Under the pieces are notes generated by a model. It was not told the origin of the DNA, searched no databases, and saw nothing but the letters and a program-made list of their open reading frames with translations. Position numbers and translations under genes: made by a program. Below, piece by piece: positions 25,830 to 34,300 of a DNA stretch of 64,000 nt (position 1 is its first letter; every line of letters starts with the position of its first letter). Source of the DNA: Kineosporia sp. A_224 (GTDB lineage: Bacteria > Actinomycetota > Actinomycetes > Actinomycetales > Kineosporiaceae); assembly GCF_002198655.1 (NCBI RefSeq), contig NZ_MWLN01000188.1:1-64000 (forward strand), given 5' to 3'.

Positions 25830-26510
25830 GTGATCACCGCACTCGTCGTCGGCGCGGACAAGGGCATCGCCCGCTCGATCGCCGGCCAGCTCCACGCCCG
25901 GGGCGACCGCGTCGTCGCCGCCTGCCTCGGCAGCGGCGCCGACCTCGCCGCCGACGGCGTCGAGGTGGTCCCGGACGTCGACGTCACCAGCGGCGAGGCG
26001 GTCGCCCGGCTCGCACAGGCCCTGCGGGACGAACAGATCGCTCTCGACTGGGTGCTGCACGTCGCCGGTGTTCTCGGGCTGGACACCCTCGGCGAGATCG
26101 ACTACGACGACGTCCGCCGCCAGCTCGAGATCAACACGATCGGTCCGCTGCGGACGGTCGAGGCCGTCGCGCCGCTCGTCGTCGACGGCGGCAAGGTCGG
26201 CATCGTCACGAGCCGCGTCGGGTCGTTGGGGGACAACACCTCCGGCGGGATGTACGCCTACCGCGTCTCGAAGGCCGGCGCGAACATGGTCGCCCTCAAC
26301 CTCCACCACGACCTCTCCGGGCGCGGGATCAGCGTGCTCGCGCTGCACCCCGGGATGGTCGCCACGGACCTCACGAAGGACTACCCGGGCGACTTCGCCT
26401 ACATCACCCCCGACGAGGCCGCTGCCGGTCTCGTCAAGGACCTCGACAACCTCACGCCGGAGAACTCCGGCCGGTTCCAGCACTCGAACGGCACGTTCCT
26501 GCCCTGGTAA
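25830..26510 (+). CDS. isoH: Short-chain dehydrogenase, IsoH-type
   Basis: A 226-residue SDR protein. The cofactor loop is VVGADKGIARSIA (residues 6-18), with the unusual GADKGIA in place of TGxxxGIG. HVAGVLG near 77-83 replaces NNAG, and the active-site pair is Y144/K148 (YRVSK) with a Ser near 128-131. Known IsoH is an NAD-dependent dehydrogenase that oxidises 1-hydroxy-2-glutathionyl-2-methyl-3-butene to the aldehyde and then the acid. GGGAGGA precedes the GTG at 25830. Gene order between isoG and the GST genes supports the assignment. A generic reductase role is the alternative. Confidence 0.85.
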   Translation: MITALVVGADKGIARSIAGQLHARGDRVVAACLGSGADLAADGVEVVPDVDVTSGEAVARLAQALRDEQIALDWVLHVAGVLGLDTLGEIDYDDVRRQLEINTIGPLRTVEAVAPLVVDGGKVGIVTSRVGSLGDNTSGGMYAYRVSKAGANMVALNLHHDLSGRGISVLALHPGMVATDLTKDYPGDFAYITPDEAAAGLVKDLDNLTPENSGRFQHSNGTFLPW

Positions 26511-26558
26511 GGCCCTGCACCACCCGGCCCGCGCACACCTCAACGGAGAGGACACGCA

Positions 26559-27272
26559 ATGATCACCATCTACGGCTACATGCCCGGCTTCGGTGTCCCG
26601 GACATCAGCCCGTACGTCACCAAGGTCATCAACTACATGACGTTCACGGGCCTGGAGTTCGAGCACAAGTCGCAGGACCTCGCCCGACTGGACCAGGACT
26701 CCCCGACCGGGAAGCTGCCGTTCATCATCGACGAGGACGGCACGAAGATCGCCGACTCGAACACGATCATCGAGTACTTCAAGGAGAAGTACGGCGACAA
26801 GCTCGACGCCGACCTGTCGCCGGCGGAGGCCGCGAACAACCTCGCCTGGAACCGGCTCGTCGAGGAGCACCTCTACTGGAGCGGCATCATCGAGCCGCGC
26901 TGGCGCCTCGACGAGGGCTGGGAGGTCTACATGGGCATCATCGTCGGTGGCGAGGTCACCGACGAGATCCGCACGGCCCTCGCCCCCTTCCGCCAGCGCA
27001 TCATGGACGGCTTCAACGGCCAGGGCATGGGACGGCGGTCGTCGGAGGTCGTGCAGGTCTTCTTCCGCCGCGACATCGACGCGCTCTCGGACTACCTGGG
27101 CGACAAGACCTACTTCACCGGCGACCGGCTGCGCTCCCTCGACGCGTCGGTGTACTCGACCGTCAAGCACATCGCGAACCAGCCCCACCCGTGGCCCGGC
27201 ACCGGATACGTGCAGACGAAGCCGAACCTCATGGCCTACCTCGCCCGGATCCAGGAGCAGTTCGGCGTCTGA
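26559..27272 (+). CDS. isoI: Glutathione S-transferase, IsoI-type
   Basis: A 237-residue two-domain glutathione transferase. The thioredoxin-like N-domain contains YVTKVINYMTFTGLEF, SPTGKLPFIIDEDG (the cis-Pro loop near 50-60) and DSNTIIEYFKEKYGDKLDADL. The all-helical C-domain ends with SLDASVYSTVKHIANQPH. It resembles the failed-axon-connection/metaxin branch. In isoprene degraders IsoI opens 1,2-epoxy-2-methyl-3-butene with glutathione. Which of the two GST genes here equals IsoI and which IsoJ is assigned by order, as in the Rhodococcus AD45 operon. GAGAGGA precedes the ATG at 26559. Codon use is slightly less GC-extreme than in the neighbours. Confidence 0.85.
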   Translation: MITIYGYMPGFGVPDISPYVTKVINYMTFTGLEFEHKSQDLARLDQDSPTGKLPFIIDEDGTKIADSNTIIEYFKEKYGDKLDADLSPAEAANNLAWNRLVEEHLYWSGIIEPRWRLDEGWEVYMGIIVGGEVTDEIRTALAPFRQRIMDGFNGQGMGRRSSEVVQVFFRRDIDALSDYLGDKTYFTGDRLRSLDASVYSTVKHIANQPHPWPGTGYVQTKPNLMAYLARIQEQFGV

Positions 27273-27287
27273 GGTACGCCCCGCCGT

Positions 27288-27319
27288 CCCCGGTCCGCGC
27301 CTGCCCGCGCGGGCCGGGG
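27288..27319 (+). other. Strong intercistronic stem-loop between isoI and isoJ
   Basis: Bases 27288-27300 (CCCCGGTCCGCGC) pair with 27307-27319 (GCGCGGGCCGGGG): 13 bp with a single G-U pair and a 6-nt loop CTGCCC. There is no U-tract. Lying inside the operon, it could slow polymerase, protect the upstream mRNA from 3' decay or act as a partial terminator. Confidence 0.6.
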
Positions 27320-27353
27320 AACGGCCCGAACCCGTCCGCACCGGGGAGACGCC

Positions 27354-28085
27354 GTGATCGACCTCTACTACTACACGAGCCCGAACGCCCGAAAGGCCCT
27401 CATCGCGCTGGAGGAGCTGGGCCTGGACTACCGCGTCGTGTGGACGGACATCTCCGCCGGCGACCAGTTCACGGACGCCTACCGCGAGGTCAACCCCAAC
27501 TCCAAGGTGCCGGCGATCGTCGACCACGACGGGCCCGGCGGTGAGCCGGTCCGGGTCTTCGAGTCCGGCGCGGTCCTGCTCTACCTCGCGCAGAAGACCG
27601 GCCGCCTCATGCCGGCCGCGCCGCGGCTGCGCTGGGAGGCGACGTCCTGGCTCGTCTGGCAGGTCGCCAACCACGGCCCGATGGCCGGTCAGGCGGCCCA
27701 CTTCCACAGCCACGCGCCGAGGCACGGCATCGTCGACGAGTACGCGACGCGGCGGTACGTCGGGGAGGTGGAGCGGCTCTACGAGGTGCTCGACGAGCGG
27801 CTCCGCGAGCGCGAGTACCTCGCGGACGAGCTCTCCATGGCGGACGTCGCGACGTACCCGTGGGTGCGCGTGGCCGCCGGCCACGGCGTCGACGTCGCGC
27901 GGTTCCCCGCCGTCGGCGCGTGGGTCGAGCGGCTCTCGGCCCGGCCGGCGTTCAGGAAGCGGCTCGACGACCCGCGCGAGGACAAGGCCCGCCGCAACGA
28001 GTACACCCGTGAGCAGTTCACGACCCTCTTCCGCGCCACTCCGCCCGGCGACACCCCCACCACGCCCCAGGAGGCCGCACGATGA
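27354..28085 (+). CDS. isoJ: Glutathione S-transferase, IsoJ-type
   Basis: A 243-residue glutathione transferase of the Ure2p/YfcG-like branch. The N-domain starts LYYYTSPNARKALIALEELG (S10 and N12 are candidate GSH-contacting residues) and has NPNSKVPAIVDHDGP and FESGAVLLYLAQKTG. The C-domain carries the N-capping-like SMADVATYPWVR near 160-171. In the isoprene pathway IsoJ is proposed to remove glutathione from the CoA-activated intermediate. GTG 27354 is preceded by GGGGAG. The stop overlaps the ATG of aldH by 4 bp (ATGA). Assignment between IsoI and IsoJ rests on order. Confidence 0.84.
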   Translation: MIDLYYYTSPNARKALIALEELGLDYRVVWTDISAGDQFTDAYREVNPNSKVPAIVDHDGPGGEPVRVFESGAVLLYLAQKTGRLMPAAPRLRWEATSWLVWQVANHGPMAGQAAHFHSHAPRHGIVDEYATRRYVGEVERLYEVLDERLREREYLADELSMADVATYPWVRVAAGHGVDVARFPAVGAWVERLSARPAFRKRLDDPREDKARRNEYTREQFTTLFRATPPGDTPTTPQEAAR

Positions 28086-29521
28086 CCGCCGCCGACCTCA
28101 CCACCCGCCCCGCCGTCACCGCGCCCCGACTGACGATCGACGGCGCCGCCGTCGACGGCCCGAACGGCCTCGACGTCGTCGACCCCGCGACCGCCGCGCC
28201 CTTCGTCAGGGTGCCCGGGGCGTCGGTCGAGCAGCTCGACACGGCCGTCACGGCCGCGAACCGGGCCGCCGCGGGCTGGCGCCGCACCGACCCCGCCGAA
28301 CGCCGCCGGCTCGTGCTCGCGTTCGCCGGCACGGTCCGCGCCCACATCGACGAGCTCGCGCTCCTGCTCACCCTCGAGCAGGGCAAGCCGCTGGCCCGGG
28401 CCAAGGGCGAGATCGAGTCCGGGCTGCGCTACGTCGAGGCCGCCGCGGCGACCGAGCTCGCCGACGAGGTCGTCCGGGACGACGCGAGCGAGCGCATCGT
28501 CGTGCGCCGGGTGCCGCTCGGCGTCGTCGCCGCCATCACGGCGTGGAACTACCCGCTCCTGCTGGCGCTGTGGAAGATCGGTCCCGCGCTCGCGACGGGG
28601 AACGCCGTCATCGTCAAGCCGTCGCCGTTCACCCCGGTCGCGACGCTGCGGGTCGGTGAGCTCGCGCAGGAGGTGCTGCCGCCCGGCGTCCTGCAGGTCC
28701 TCGCCGGCGGGGACGACCTCGGCCGGGCGCTCGTCGAGCACGAGGGCGTCCACAAGATCTCGTTCACGGGTTCGCAGCGCACCGGCAAGGCGATCATGGC
28801 CGGTGCCGCGGGCACCCTCAAGCGGCTCACCCTCGAGCTCGGCGGCAACGACGCGGGCGTCGTCCTGCCCGACGCCGACCCTGCCGCGATCGCGTCGGAC
28901 CTCTACTGGGGCGGGCTGTCCAACTGCGGGCAGGTGTGCGCCGGGCTCAAGCGGCTCTACGTCCCGGCCGCGCGGGCGGCCGAGTACGCCGAGGCGCTGA
29001 CGGACGTCGCGCGGACGGTCCGCGTCGGCAGCGGGCTCGAGGACGGCGTCGTCATGGGCCCGGTGCAGAACGCGCCGCAGCTCGCCCGGGTCAGGGGTCT
29101 CGTCGAGGACGCCGCCGCCCGGGGCGCGGACGTCGTCTTCCGCGGCGAGGCACCGGACGGCCCCGGCTACTTCCACCCGGTCACCCTGCTGCGCACCGAC
29201 TCCGACGACGTCGGCGTCGTCGCCGAGGAGCAGTTCGGCCCCGTGCTGCCGATCCTCGCCTACGAGAGCGTCGACGAGGCCGTCGAGCGGGCGAACGGGA
29301 CGCCGTTCGGCCTCGGCGCCTCCGTCTGGTCCGCCGACCCCGAGCGGGCCGACGACGTCGCCGACCGGCTCGAGGCCGGCACCGTCTGGGTCAACCAGCA
29401 CCCCATGCTCTCGCCGGACACCCCGTTCGGCGGCCTCAAGCAGTCCGGGATCGGCGTCGAGGCGTCGGTCCACGGCCTGCTCGCCTACACCGACATCAGC
29501 GTGCTGCGCGCCAAGCGCTGA
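28082..29521 (+). CDS. aldH: NAD(P)-dependent aldehyde dehydrogenase
   Basis: A 479-residue aldehyde dehydrogenase with intact catalytic residues: ITAWNYPLLLALWKIGPAL (Asn of the oxyanion hole), FTGSQRTGK, the general base in LELGGND, and the nucleophile in NCGQVCAGLKR (near residue 285). It ends with PFGGLKQSGIGVE. It is similar to aminobutyraldehyde/betaine-type enzymes. In this cluster it may finish oxidation of the glutathionyl aldehyde or detoxify aldehydes derived from isoprene epoxide. It is translationally coupled to isoJ by a 4-bp overlap and sits between isoJ and isoA. Isoprene clusters regularly carry aldH genes, but the substrate is unproven. Confidence 0.88.
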   Translation: MTAADLTTRPAVTAPRLTIDGAAVDGPNGLDVVDPATAAPFVRVPGASVEQLDTAVTAANRAAAGWRRTDPAERRRLVLAFAGTVRAHIDELALLLTLEQGKPLARAKGEIESGLRYVEAAAATELADEVVRDDASERIVVRRVPLGVVAAITAWNYPLLLALWKIGPALATGNAVIVKPSPFTPVATLRVGELAQEVLPPGVLQVLAGGDDLGRALVEHEGVHKISFTGSQRTGKAIMAGAAGTLKRLTLELGGNDAGVVLPDADPAAIASDLYWGGLSNCGQVCAGLKRLYVPAARAAEYAEALTDVARTVRVGSGLEDGVVMGPVQNAPQLARVRGLVEDAAARGADVVFRGEAPDGPGYFHPVTLLRTDSDDVGVVAEEQFGPVLPILAYESVDEAVERANGTPFGLGASVWSADPERADDVADRLEAGTVWVNQHPMLSPDTPFGGLKQSGIGVEASVHGLLAYTDISVLRAKR

Positions 29522-29593
29522 CGTCGTCCCGCGCACCGTCGCCTCGCACCGTCGCCCACCCACCCGCATCCGACCCGTCAGAGAGGACCAGCG

Positions 29594-31117
29594 ATGCTCC
29601 TGACCCGAGACGACTGGTACGAGCTGTCCCGAGACGTCGACTGGGAGCTCGACCACGTCGACCGTGCGACCGCCTTCCCGGCCAACTGGACCGGCGCCGA
29701 CGGCATCCCCGAGAAGGCCTGGGACGCCTGGGAGGAGCCGTTCCGCGTCTCCTACCGCGACTACGTCCGGCTCCAGCGCGAGAAGGAGAGCGGCGTCAAA
29801 GCGGTGAGCCAGGCGCTCGTCCGCTCCGGCACCTACGAGAAGCTCGACCCCGGGCACGTCGCCGCGTCCCACCTGCACATGGGCACGACCTGCATGGTCG
29901 AGTACATGGCGGTGACGATGCAGAGCCGGATGTGCCGGTTCGCGCCGACGCCGCGCTGGCGCAGCCTCGGCGTCTTCGGGATGCTCGACGAGACCCGCCA
30001 CACCCAGCTCGACCTGCGCTTCTCCCACGACCTGCTCAAGCACGACCCGCGGTTCGACTGGGCGCAGAAGGCGTTCCACACCAACGAGTGGGGCGTGCTC
30101 GCCGTCAAGAACTTCTTCGACGACATCATGCTCTCGGCCGACTGCGTCGAGGCGGCGATGGCCACCAGCCTCACCGTCGAGCACGGCTTCACGAACATCC
30201 AGTTCGTCGCCCTGGCCGCCGACGCGATGGCGGCCGGCGACATCAACTGGTCGAACCTGCTGTCGTCGATCCAGACCGACGAGGCCCGGCACGCCCAGCT
30301 CGGGTTCCCGACCTTGCAGGTCCTCATGGAGCACGACCCGCAGCGCGCGCAGCAGGCGCTCGACGTGGCGTTCTGGCGCTCCGCGCGGCTCTTCCAGACC
30401 CTCACCGGCCCGGCGATGGACTACTACACGCCGGTGGACCAGCGGAAGATGTCGTTCAAGGAGTTCATGCTCGAGTGGATCGTCAACCACCACGAGCGGA
30501 TCCTCGAGGACTACGGCCTCGCCAAGCCCTGGTACTGGGATCGGTTCCTGCTGTCGCTGGAGAACGGCCACCACGCGATGCACCTCGGCACGTGGTTCTG
30601 GCGGCCCACGCTCTTCTGGAAGCCCAACGCCGGCGTCTCCAAGGCCGAGCGGGAGTGGCTGCGCGAGAAGTACCCGACGTGGGAGGACAACTGGGGCGTG
30701 CTCTGGGACGAGGTCATCGCCAACGTCAACGCCGGCCGGATGGACAAGACCCTCCCGGAGACGCTGCCGTCGCTGTGCAACCTCACCCAGCTCCCGCTCG
30801 GGTCGGCGTACTCGCGCCACGAGCTCGCACCGCACCAGCTCACCTACAACGGGCGCCTGTACAGCTTCGACTCCGAGGTCTCGCAGTGGGTCTTCGAGCT
30901 CGACCCCGAGCGCTACGCCGGCCACCGGACCGTCGTCGACCGCTTCATCGGCGGCGAGATCCAGCCCATGAGCCTCGAAGGGGGCCTGCTGTGGATGGGC
31001 CTGACGCCGGAGGTCATGGGCGACGACGTCTACCAGTACGCCTGGGCGCGCGAGTACGCCGCTCTCGTCGAGACCGAGGCTGGGACGCTCGCCGGCGTTC
31101 CCGTCGCGGGCGAGTGA
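29594..31117 (+). CDS. isoA: Isoprene monooxygenase hydroxylase alpha subunit
   Basis: A 507-residue alpha subunit of a soluble diiron monooxygenase of the toluene/alkene type. Diiron ligands are visible: E103 (MVEYMAV), E133 and H136 (LDETRH), an acid near 197 in SLTVEHGF, and the second E..H pair near 231-234 (TDEARHAQLGF). It binds O2 and the alkene and inserts oxygen, giving 1,2-epoxy-2-methyl-3-butene if the substrate is isoprene. GAGAGGA is 7 bases before the ATG. By family alone it could be a toluene 4-monooxygenase or propene monooxygenase; the surrounding isoGHIJ and glutathione genes point to isoprene. Confidence 0.9.
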   Translation: MLLTRDDWYELSRDVDWELDHVDRATAFPANWTGADGIPEKAWDAWEEPFRVSYRDYVRLQREKESGVKAVSQALVRSGTYEKLDPGHVAASHLHMGTTCMVEYMAVTMQSRMCRFAPTPRWRSLGVFGMLDETRHTQLDLRFSHDLLKHDPRFDWAQKAFHTNEWGVLAVKNFFDDIMLSADCVEAAMATSLTVEHGFTNIQFVALAADAMAAGDINWSNLLSSIQTDEARHAQLGFPTLQVLMEHDPQRAQQALDVAFWRSARLFQTLTGPAMDYYTPVDQRKMSFKEFMLEWIVNHHERILEDYGLAKPWYWDRFLLSLENGHHAMHLGTWFWRPTLFWKPNAGVSKAEREWLREKYPTWEDNWGVLWDEVIANVNAGRMDKTLPETLPSLCNLTQLPLGSAYSRHELAPHQLTYNGRLYSFDSEVSQWVFELDPERYAGHRTVVDRFIGGEIQPMSLEGGLLWMGLTPEVMGDDVYQYAWAREYAALVETEAGTLAGVPVAGE

Positions 31118-31127
31118 GGAGGACGAC

Positions 31128-31388
31128 GTGGCCCTGTTCCCCGTCACCGGCCGGTTCGTCGGCGACTTCGTCCCGCACCTCGTCGCCGTCGACACCGAGG
31201 ACACGATGGACGTCCTCGCCGAGAAGATCGCCGTGCACAGCGTCGGCCGCCGGGTCCCCGTGCCCGACCCGCACCCCGGCTACGAGGTGCTCCTCGCCGA
31301 CGCTCCCGTCCCCGCGGCGACGACGGTCGGCGAGCTGGGTCTGCAGCCCCTGCAGTGGCTGGACGTGAGGTTCCGTGGGCGCGCCTGA
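31128..31388 (+). CDS. isoB: Isoprene monooxygenase gamma subunit
   Basis: An 86-residue TmoB-like gamma subunit of the hydroxylase complex (alpha-beta-gamma)2. The beta-grasp pattern is clear, with FPVTGRFVGDFVPHLVAVDTEDT at the start, and GRRVPVPDPHPGYEVLL then PLQWLDVRF at the end. It is structural and not catalytic. GAGGAGGA precedes the GTG at 31128, 10 bases after the isoA stop. Its last 14 bases overlap the start of isoC. Confidence 0.88.
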   Translation: MALFPVTGRFVGDFVPHLVAVDTEDTMDVLAEKIAVHSVGRRVPVPDPHPGYEVLLADAPVPAATTVGELGLQPLQWLDVRFRGRA

Positions 31389-31749
31389 GGCGTCGTCCGG
31401 CGAGCACGTCCCGGACGACGAGTTCGTCGCCGTCGCGGCCGACGACGAGCTGTGGGACGGCGAGATGGAGGCCTACGACGTCGGCGCCGCCGAGGTGCTC
31501 CTCGTCAAGCTCGACGGCGAGTACAGGGCGTTCGACGGGACCTGCCCGCACCAGAGCGTCTCCCTCGTCGAGGGCAGCCTCGACGGAGCGACGCTGACCT
31601 GCCGGGCGCACGAGTGGAGCTTCGACGTGCGCTCCGGTGCCGGCGTCAACCCCCGGACGGCCTGCCTCGTGCGGCACGCCGTCCGGGTCCGGGACGGGCA
31701 GGTGCTCGTCAGCCGGACGCCGCTGCCCGCGGCCGAACCCGCGCACTGA
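31375..31749 (+). CDS. isoC: Rieske-type ferredoxin
   Basis: A 124-residue Rieske [2Fe-2S] ferredoxin that passes electrons from the reductase IsoF to the hydroxylase. Ligands are C57-x-H59 (TCPHQ) and C76-xx-H79 (CRAHEW), the standard CxH...CxxH spacing for the toluene-monooxygenase ferredoxins (TmoC-like). The N-terminal 15 residues form a short acidic extension. The GTG at 31375 lies inside the end of isoB, so translation is coupled. Confidence 0.9.
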   Translation: MGAPEASSGEHVPDDEFVAVAADDELWDGEMEAYDVGAAEVLLVKLDGEYRAFDGTCPHQSVSLVEGSLDGATLTCRAHEWSFDVRSGAGVNPRTACLVRHAVRVRDGQVLVSRTPLPAAEPAH

Positions 31750-31783
31750 CACCGACGTCCCGCCCCGACACCTTGGAGGACCG

Positions 31784-32098
31784 ATGCCCATCGTCGAGCT
31801 CGACACCGACCAGGCGCTCGACACCGACCTCGTCGGCCCCGTCATCCGCTCCGGCGAGCTCGCCGAAGCGGTCATCGACGCCGTCGCCGAGGACAACCCG
31901 GACGCCGAGGTCGTCGTCGTCGACCGCGACGACTACGTCCGCGTCCACACCCGCAAGGAGTGCCGGCTCACCCTGACCAGCCTCGTCAAGCACCTCGGCC
32001 GCCCGTACCAGCTCTCGCTGCTCGAGATCGACATGCCGTCGTTCAAGGGGCGCCTGCGCACCCGGGTCGACGAGTACGTCTGGTTCTACGACCGCTGA
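31784..32098 (+). CDS. isoD: Monooxygenase coupling (effector) protein
   Basis: A 104-residue TmoD/MmoB-like effector protein, which binds the hydroxylase and tunes access of O2 and substrate to the diiron site. Family features are VGPVIRSGELAEAVIDAVAEDN near 17-38, VDRDDYVRVHTRKECRLT, and the C-terminal FKGRLRTRVDEYVWFY. It contains no cofactor ligands. GGAGGA is 6 bases before ATG 31784. It lies between isoC and isoE, as in related clusters. Confidence 0.88.
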   Translation: MPIVELDTDQALDTDLVGPVIRSGELAEAVIDAVAEDNPDAEVVVVDRDDYVRVHTRKECRLTLTSLVKHLGRPYQLSLLEIDMPSFKGRLRTRVDEYVWFYDR

Positions 32099-32127
32099 CC
32101 CCCGCCCCTCGACGAAGAGGATCTGCG

Positions 32128-33150
32128 ATGACGAACGTCAGTGCCCCGCGACCCAGGAGCCGCGGGCTGAAGACCTGGAGCAGCTTCGGCAACCTCGGCC
32201 GTCGTCCGACGGAGTACGAGGTGCTCACCTGGAACATGAACCACACCGCCGGCTCGCCCGCGCTCGAGCTCGGGCCGGACGTCAACGGCAACGTGTGGCT
32301 GCGCGAGCACCGCGACGGGATGCGGTTCGTCGTCCCCTCGTGGGACGCCTTCCGTGACCCCGACCAGGTGACCTACGGCAGCTACGTCGCGATGCAGGAC
32401 GACGCCGAGACGTACGTCGAGGGCCTCCTCGCGCAGTTCGACGCCGACGGCCACGACGCGGCGCTCCCCGGCGGTGCGCTCGACGTGCTCGCCGTGGCAC
32501 TGGCCCCGTGCCGGTTCCTCGGCCACGGCCTGCAGATGCTGTCGGCGTACGTGCAGCAGCTCGCGCCGAGCAGCTTCGTGGCGACCGCCGCGACGTTCCA
32601 GACCGCCGACCAGCTGCGCCGGGTGCAGACCCTCGCGTACCGGACGACGCAGCTCGCCCGCGCCCACCCCGGCCTCGGCTTCGGCACGGGTGAGCGGGCG
32701 GCGTGGCGCGAGGACCCGCACTGGCAGCCCCTGCGCCGGCTCGTCGAGCTCGCGCTCGTCGAGTACGACTGGGACCGCGCGGTCGTGGCGACCCAGCTCG
32801 TCGTCAAGCCGGTCGCGGACCTGCTCCTGCTCGACGCGCTCGCGCACCGGTTGGGCGCTGCGGGGGCGACCCTCGACGCCCTCGTCCTGGAGAACCTCGC
32901 CAAGGACGCCCGCCGCTCGCAACGGTTCTCGGTCGCTCTCGCGCGGTTCGTCGTCGAGGCCGACCCGGGCAACGCCGCGGTGCTCCAGGAGTACCTCGAC
33001 GCGTGGGCGCCGCTGGGGCACGAGGCGGTCGCCGACGGGGCCCGGCTCTTCGCAGCCGACGAGGACGACGTGGCGCGGGTGCGCGCGTCGGTCACCCAGG
33101 ACTGGGCGGGGCTCGTCACGGACGCCGGCCTGCGCCTGCCGGACGCCTGA
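32128..33150 (+). CDS. isoE: Isoprene monooxygenase hydroxylase beta subunit
   Basis: A 340-residue beta subunit of the soluble diiron monooxygenase. It has the ferritin-like helical fold without iron ligands. Recognisable stretches are LKTWSSFGNLGRRPTEYEVLT near 14-35, YVAMQDDAETYVEGLL near 90, CRFLGHGLQMLSAYVQQLAPSS near 128-150, and VEYDWDRAVVATQLVVKP near 212-230. It supports the alpha subunit in the hydroxylase dimer. GAAGAGGA precedes the ATG at 32128. Confidence 0.88.
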   Translation: MTNVSAPRPRSRGLKTWSSFGNLGRRPTEYEVLTWNMNHTAGSPALELGPDVNGNVWLREHRDGMRFVVPSWDAFRDPDQVTYGSYVAMQDDAETYVEGLLAQFDADGHDAALPGGALDVLAVALAPCRFLGHGLQMLSAYVQQLAPSSFVATAATFQTADQLRRVQTLAYRTTQLARAHPGLGFGTGERAAWREDPHWQPLRRLVELALVEYDWDRAVVATQLVVKPVADLLLLDALAHRLGAAGATLDALVLENLAKDARRSQRFSVALARFVVEADPGNAAVLQEYLDAWAPLGHEAVADGARLFAADEDDVARVRASVTQDWAGLVTDAGLRLPDA

Positions 33151-33161
33151 CGGGGCCGACG

Positions 33162-34259
33162 GTGACGGGCACGGCGGCGGCCTCCACGGCAGCGGCGTCC
33201 ACGGCAGCGGTGCCGGTGCAGGTGCGCATCGGTGACGTGGACGTCGCGTGCGGGCCGGGCGAGACGGTGCTGCTCTCGGCGCTGCGCGCCGGCTGGGACC
33301 TGCCGTACGAGTGCGCGTCCGGTGGCTGCGGCTCGTGCAAGGCGGTCCTGACCGGCGGCGAGGTCCGGTCGCTGTGGCCGGACGCCCCGGGCCTGTCGGA
33401 CCGGGACCGGCGTAAGGGCGACCGCGTGCTCGCGTGCCAGAGCGTGCCCGCGGAGGGCTGCGCGCTCCGGCTCCCCGGGACCGCCGGACCGCAGCGCGCC
33501 GCGTCCGGTCCGGGCGCGCGGCCGGTGCCCGGGCGACGGCCCGCCCGGATCGGTGCTGTTCTGCAGCTGTCGGCGGACACCGTCCTCGTCACCGTCGTCC
33601 CCGACCGGCCGGTGGCCTACCTCGCCGGCCAGTTCGTCCTCCTCGAGCTGCCCGACGGCACCCGACGGGCCTACTCGATGAGCCGCGAGCCCGCGGACGC
33701 GCCGGCGGGCGACGACCGCCTCGAGCTCGTCGTCCGCCGCGTGCCCGGCGGCCGGGCGTCGTCCTGGCTCGCGGGTGCGACGGCCGGCGACCCGCTCGTC
33801 GTCGAGGGGCCGTACGGCCGGGCGCACGTGCAGTCCCAGGCCGACCGGCCCGTCGTCTGCGTCGGCGGCGGCAGCGGGCTCGGCCCCGTCCTGGCGGTGG
33901 CCGAACGCTGCCTCACCGAGGCGCCGAGCCGGCCGGTCCGGCTCTACTACGGCGCCCGCACCGACGCCGACGTGGTCCTCGCCGCCCGGTTGCGCCGGCT
34001 GCGGTCCCGCGGCGCGCGGGTCGACGTCGTCACCGACGTGCCGCCGTCCGCAGCGGCCGCCGGGCGGCTCGCGCCGCTCGCCGTCCGCGCCGGCCGCGTC
34101 GTCGACGCTGTCGACGCAGACCACCCGGGACCGGCCGACCTCACCGGCCACGACGTGTACCTGGCGGGACCGACGCCGATGGTCGACGCTCTCCTCGCGA
34201 GCCTCGTCCGCACGGGGCGGGTCGGCGCCGACCGGACGTTCTTCGACAGGTTCCTCTGA
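33162..34259 (+). CDS. isoF: Monooxygenase NADH reductase (2Fe-2S/FAD)
   Basis: A 365-residue reductase that moves electrons from NADH through FAD and a plant-type [2Fe-2S] cluster to the ferredoxin IsoC. Cluster ligands are C51, C56, C59 and C92 (CASGGCGSC and LACQS). The FAD motif RAYSMSREP is near residue 168, and the NAD site VCVGGGSGLGP near 230. The N-terminal 16 residues are an Ala/Thr-rich arm; GTG 33162 is used, with GTG 33210 as an alternative start at the conserved domain. It closes the isoABCDEF set. Confidence 0.9.
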   Translation: MTGTAAASTAAASTAAVPVQVRIGDVDVACGPGETVLLSALRAGWDLPYECASGGCGSCKAVLTGGEVRSLWPDAPGLSDRDRRKGDRVLACQSVPAEGCALRLPGTAGPQRAASGPGARPVPGRRPARIGAVLQLSADTVLVTVVPDRPVAYLAGQFVLLELPDGTRRAYSMSREPADAPAGDDRLELVVRRVPGGRASSWLAGATAGDPLVVEGPYGRAHVQSQADRPVVCVGGGSGLGPVLAVAERCLTEAPSRPVRLYYGARTDADVVLAARLRRLRSRGARVDVVTDVPPSAAAAGRLAPLAVRAGRVVDAVDADHPGPADLTGHDVYLAGPTPMVDALLASLVRTGRVGADRTFFDRFL

Positions 34260-34300
34260 GCCCGGCCTGCAGCCAGGGCCCGTACGACAGGACGGTCACG

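Noticed and set aside
27786-31204. Long open frame on the minus strand across isoJ to isoA
   Set aside because: It has no recognisable domain and opposes genes with intact active sites; it is a mirror of codon bias.
29594-34259. Toluene 4-monooxygenase or propene monooxygenase instead of isoprene monooxygenase
   Set aside because: Subunit motifs alone fit all three, but isoGHIJ, gshA and gshB in one cluster are specific to the glutathione-dependent isoprene route. It remains testable by an IsoA tree.
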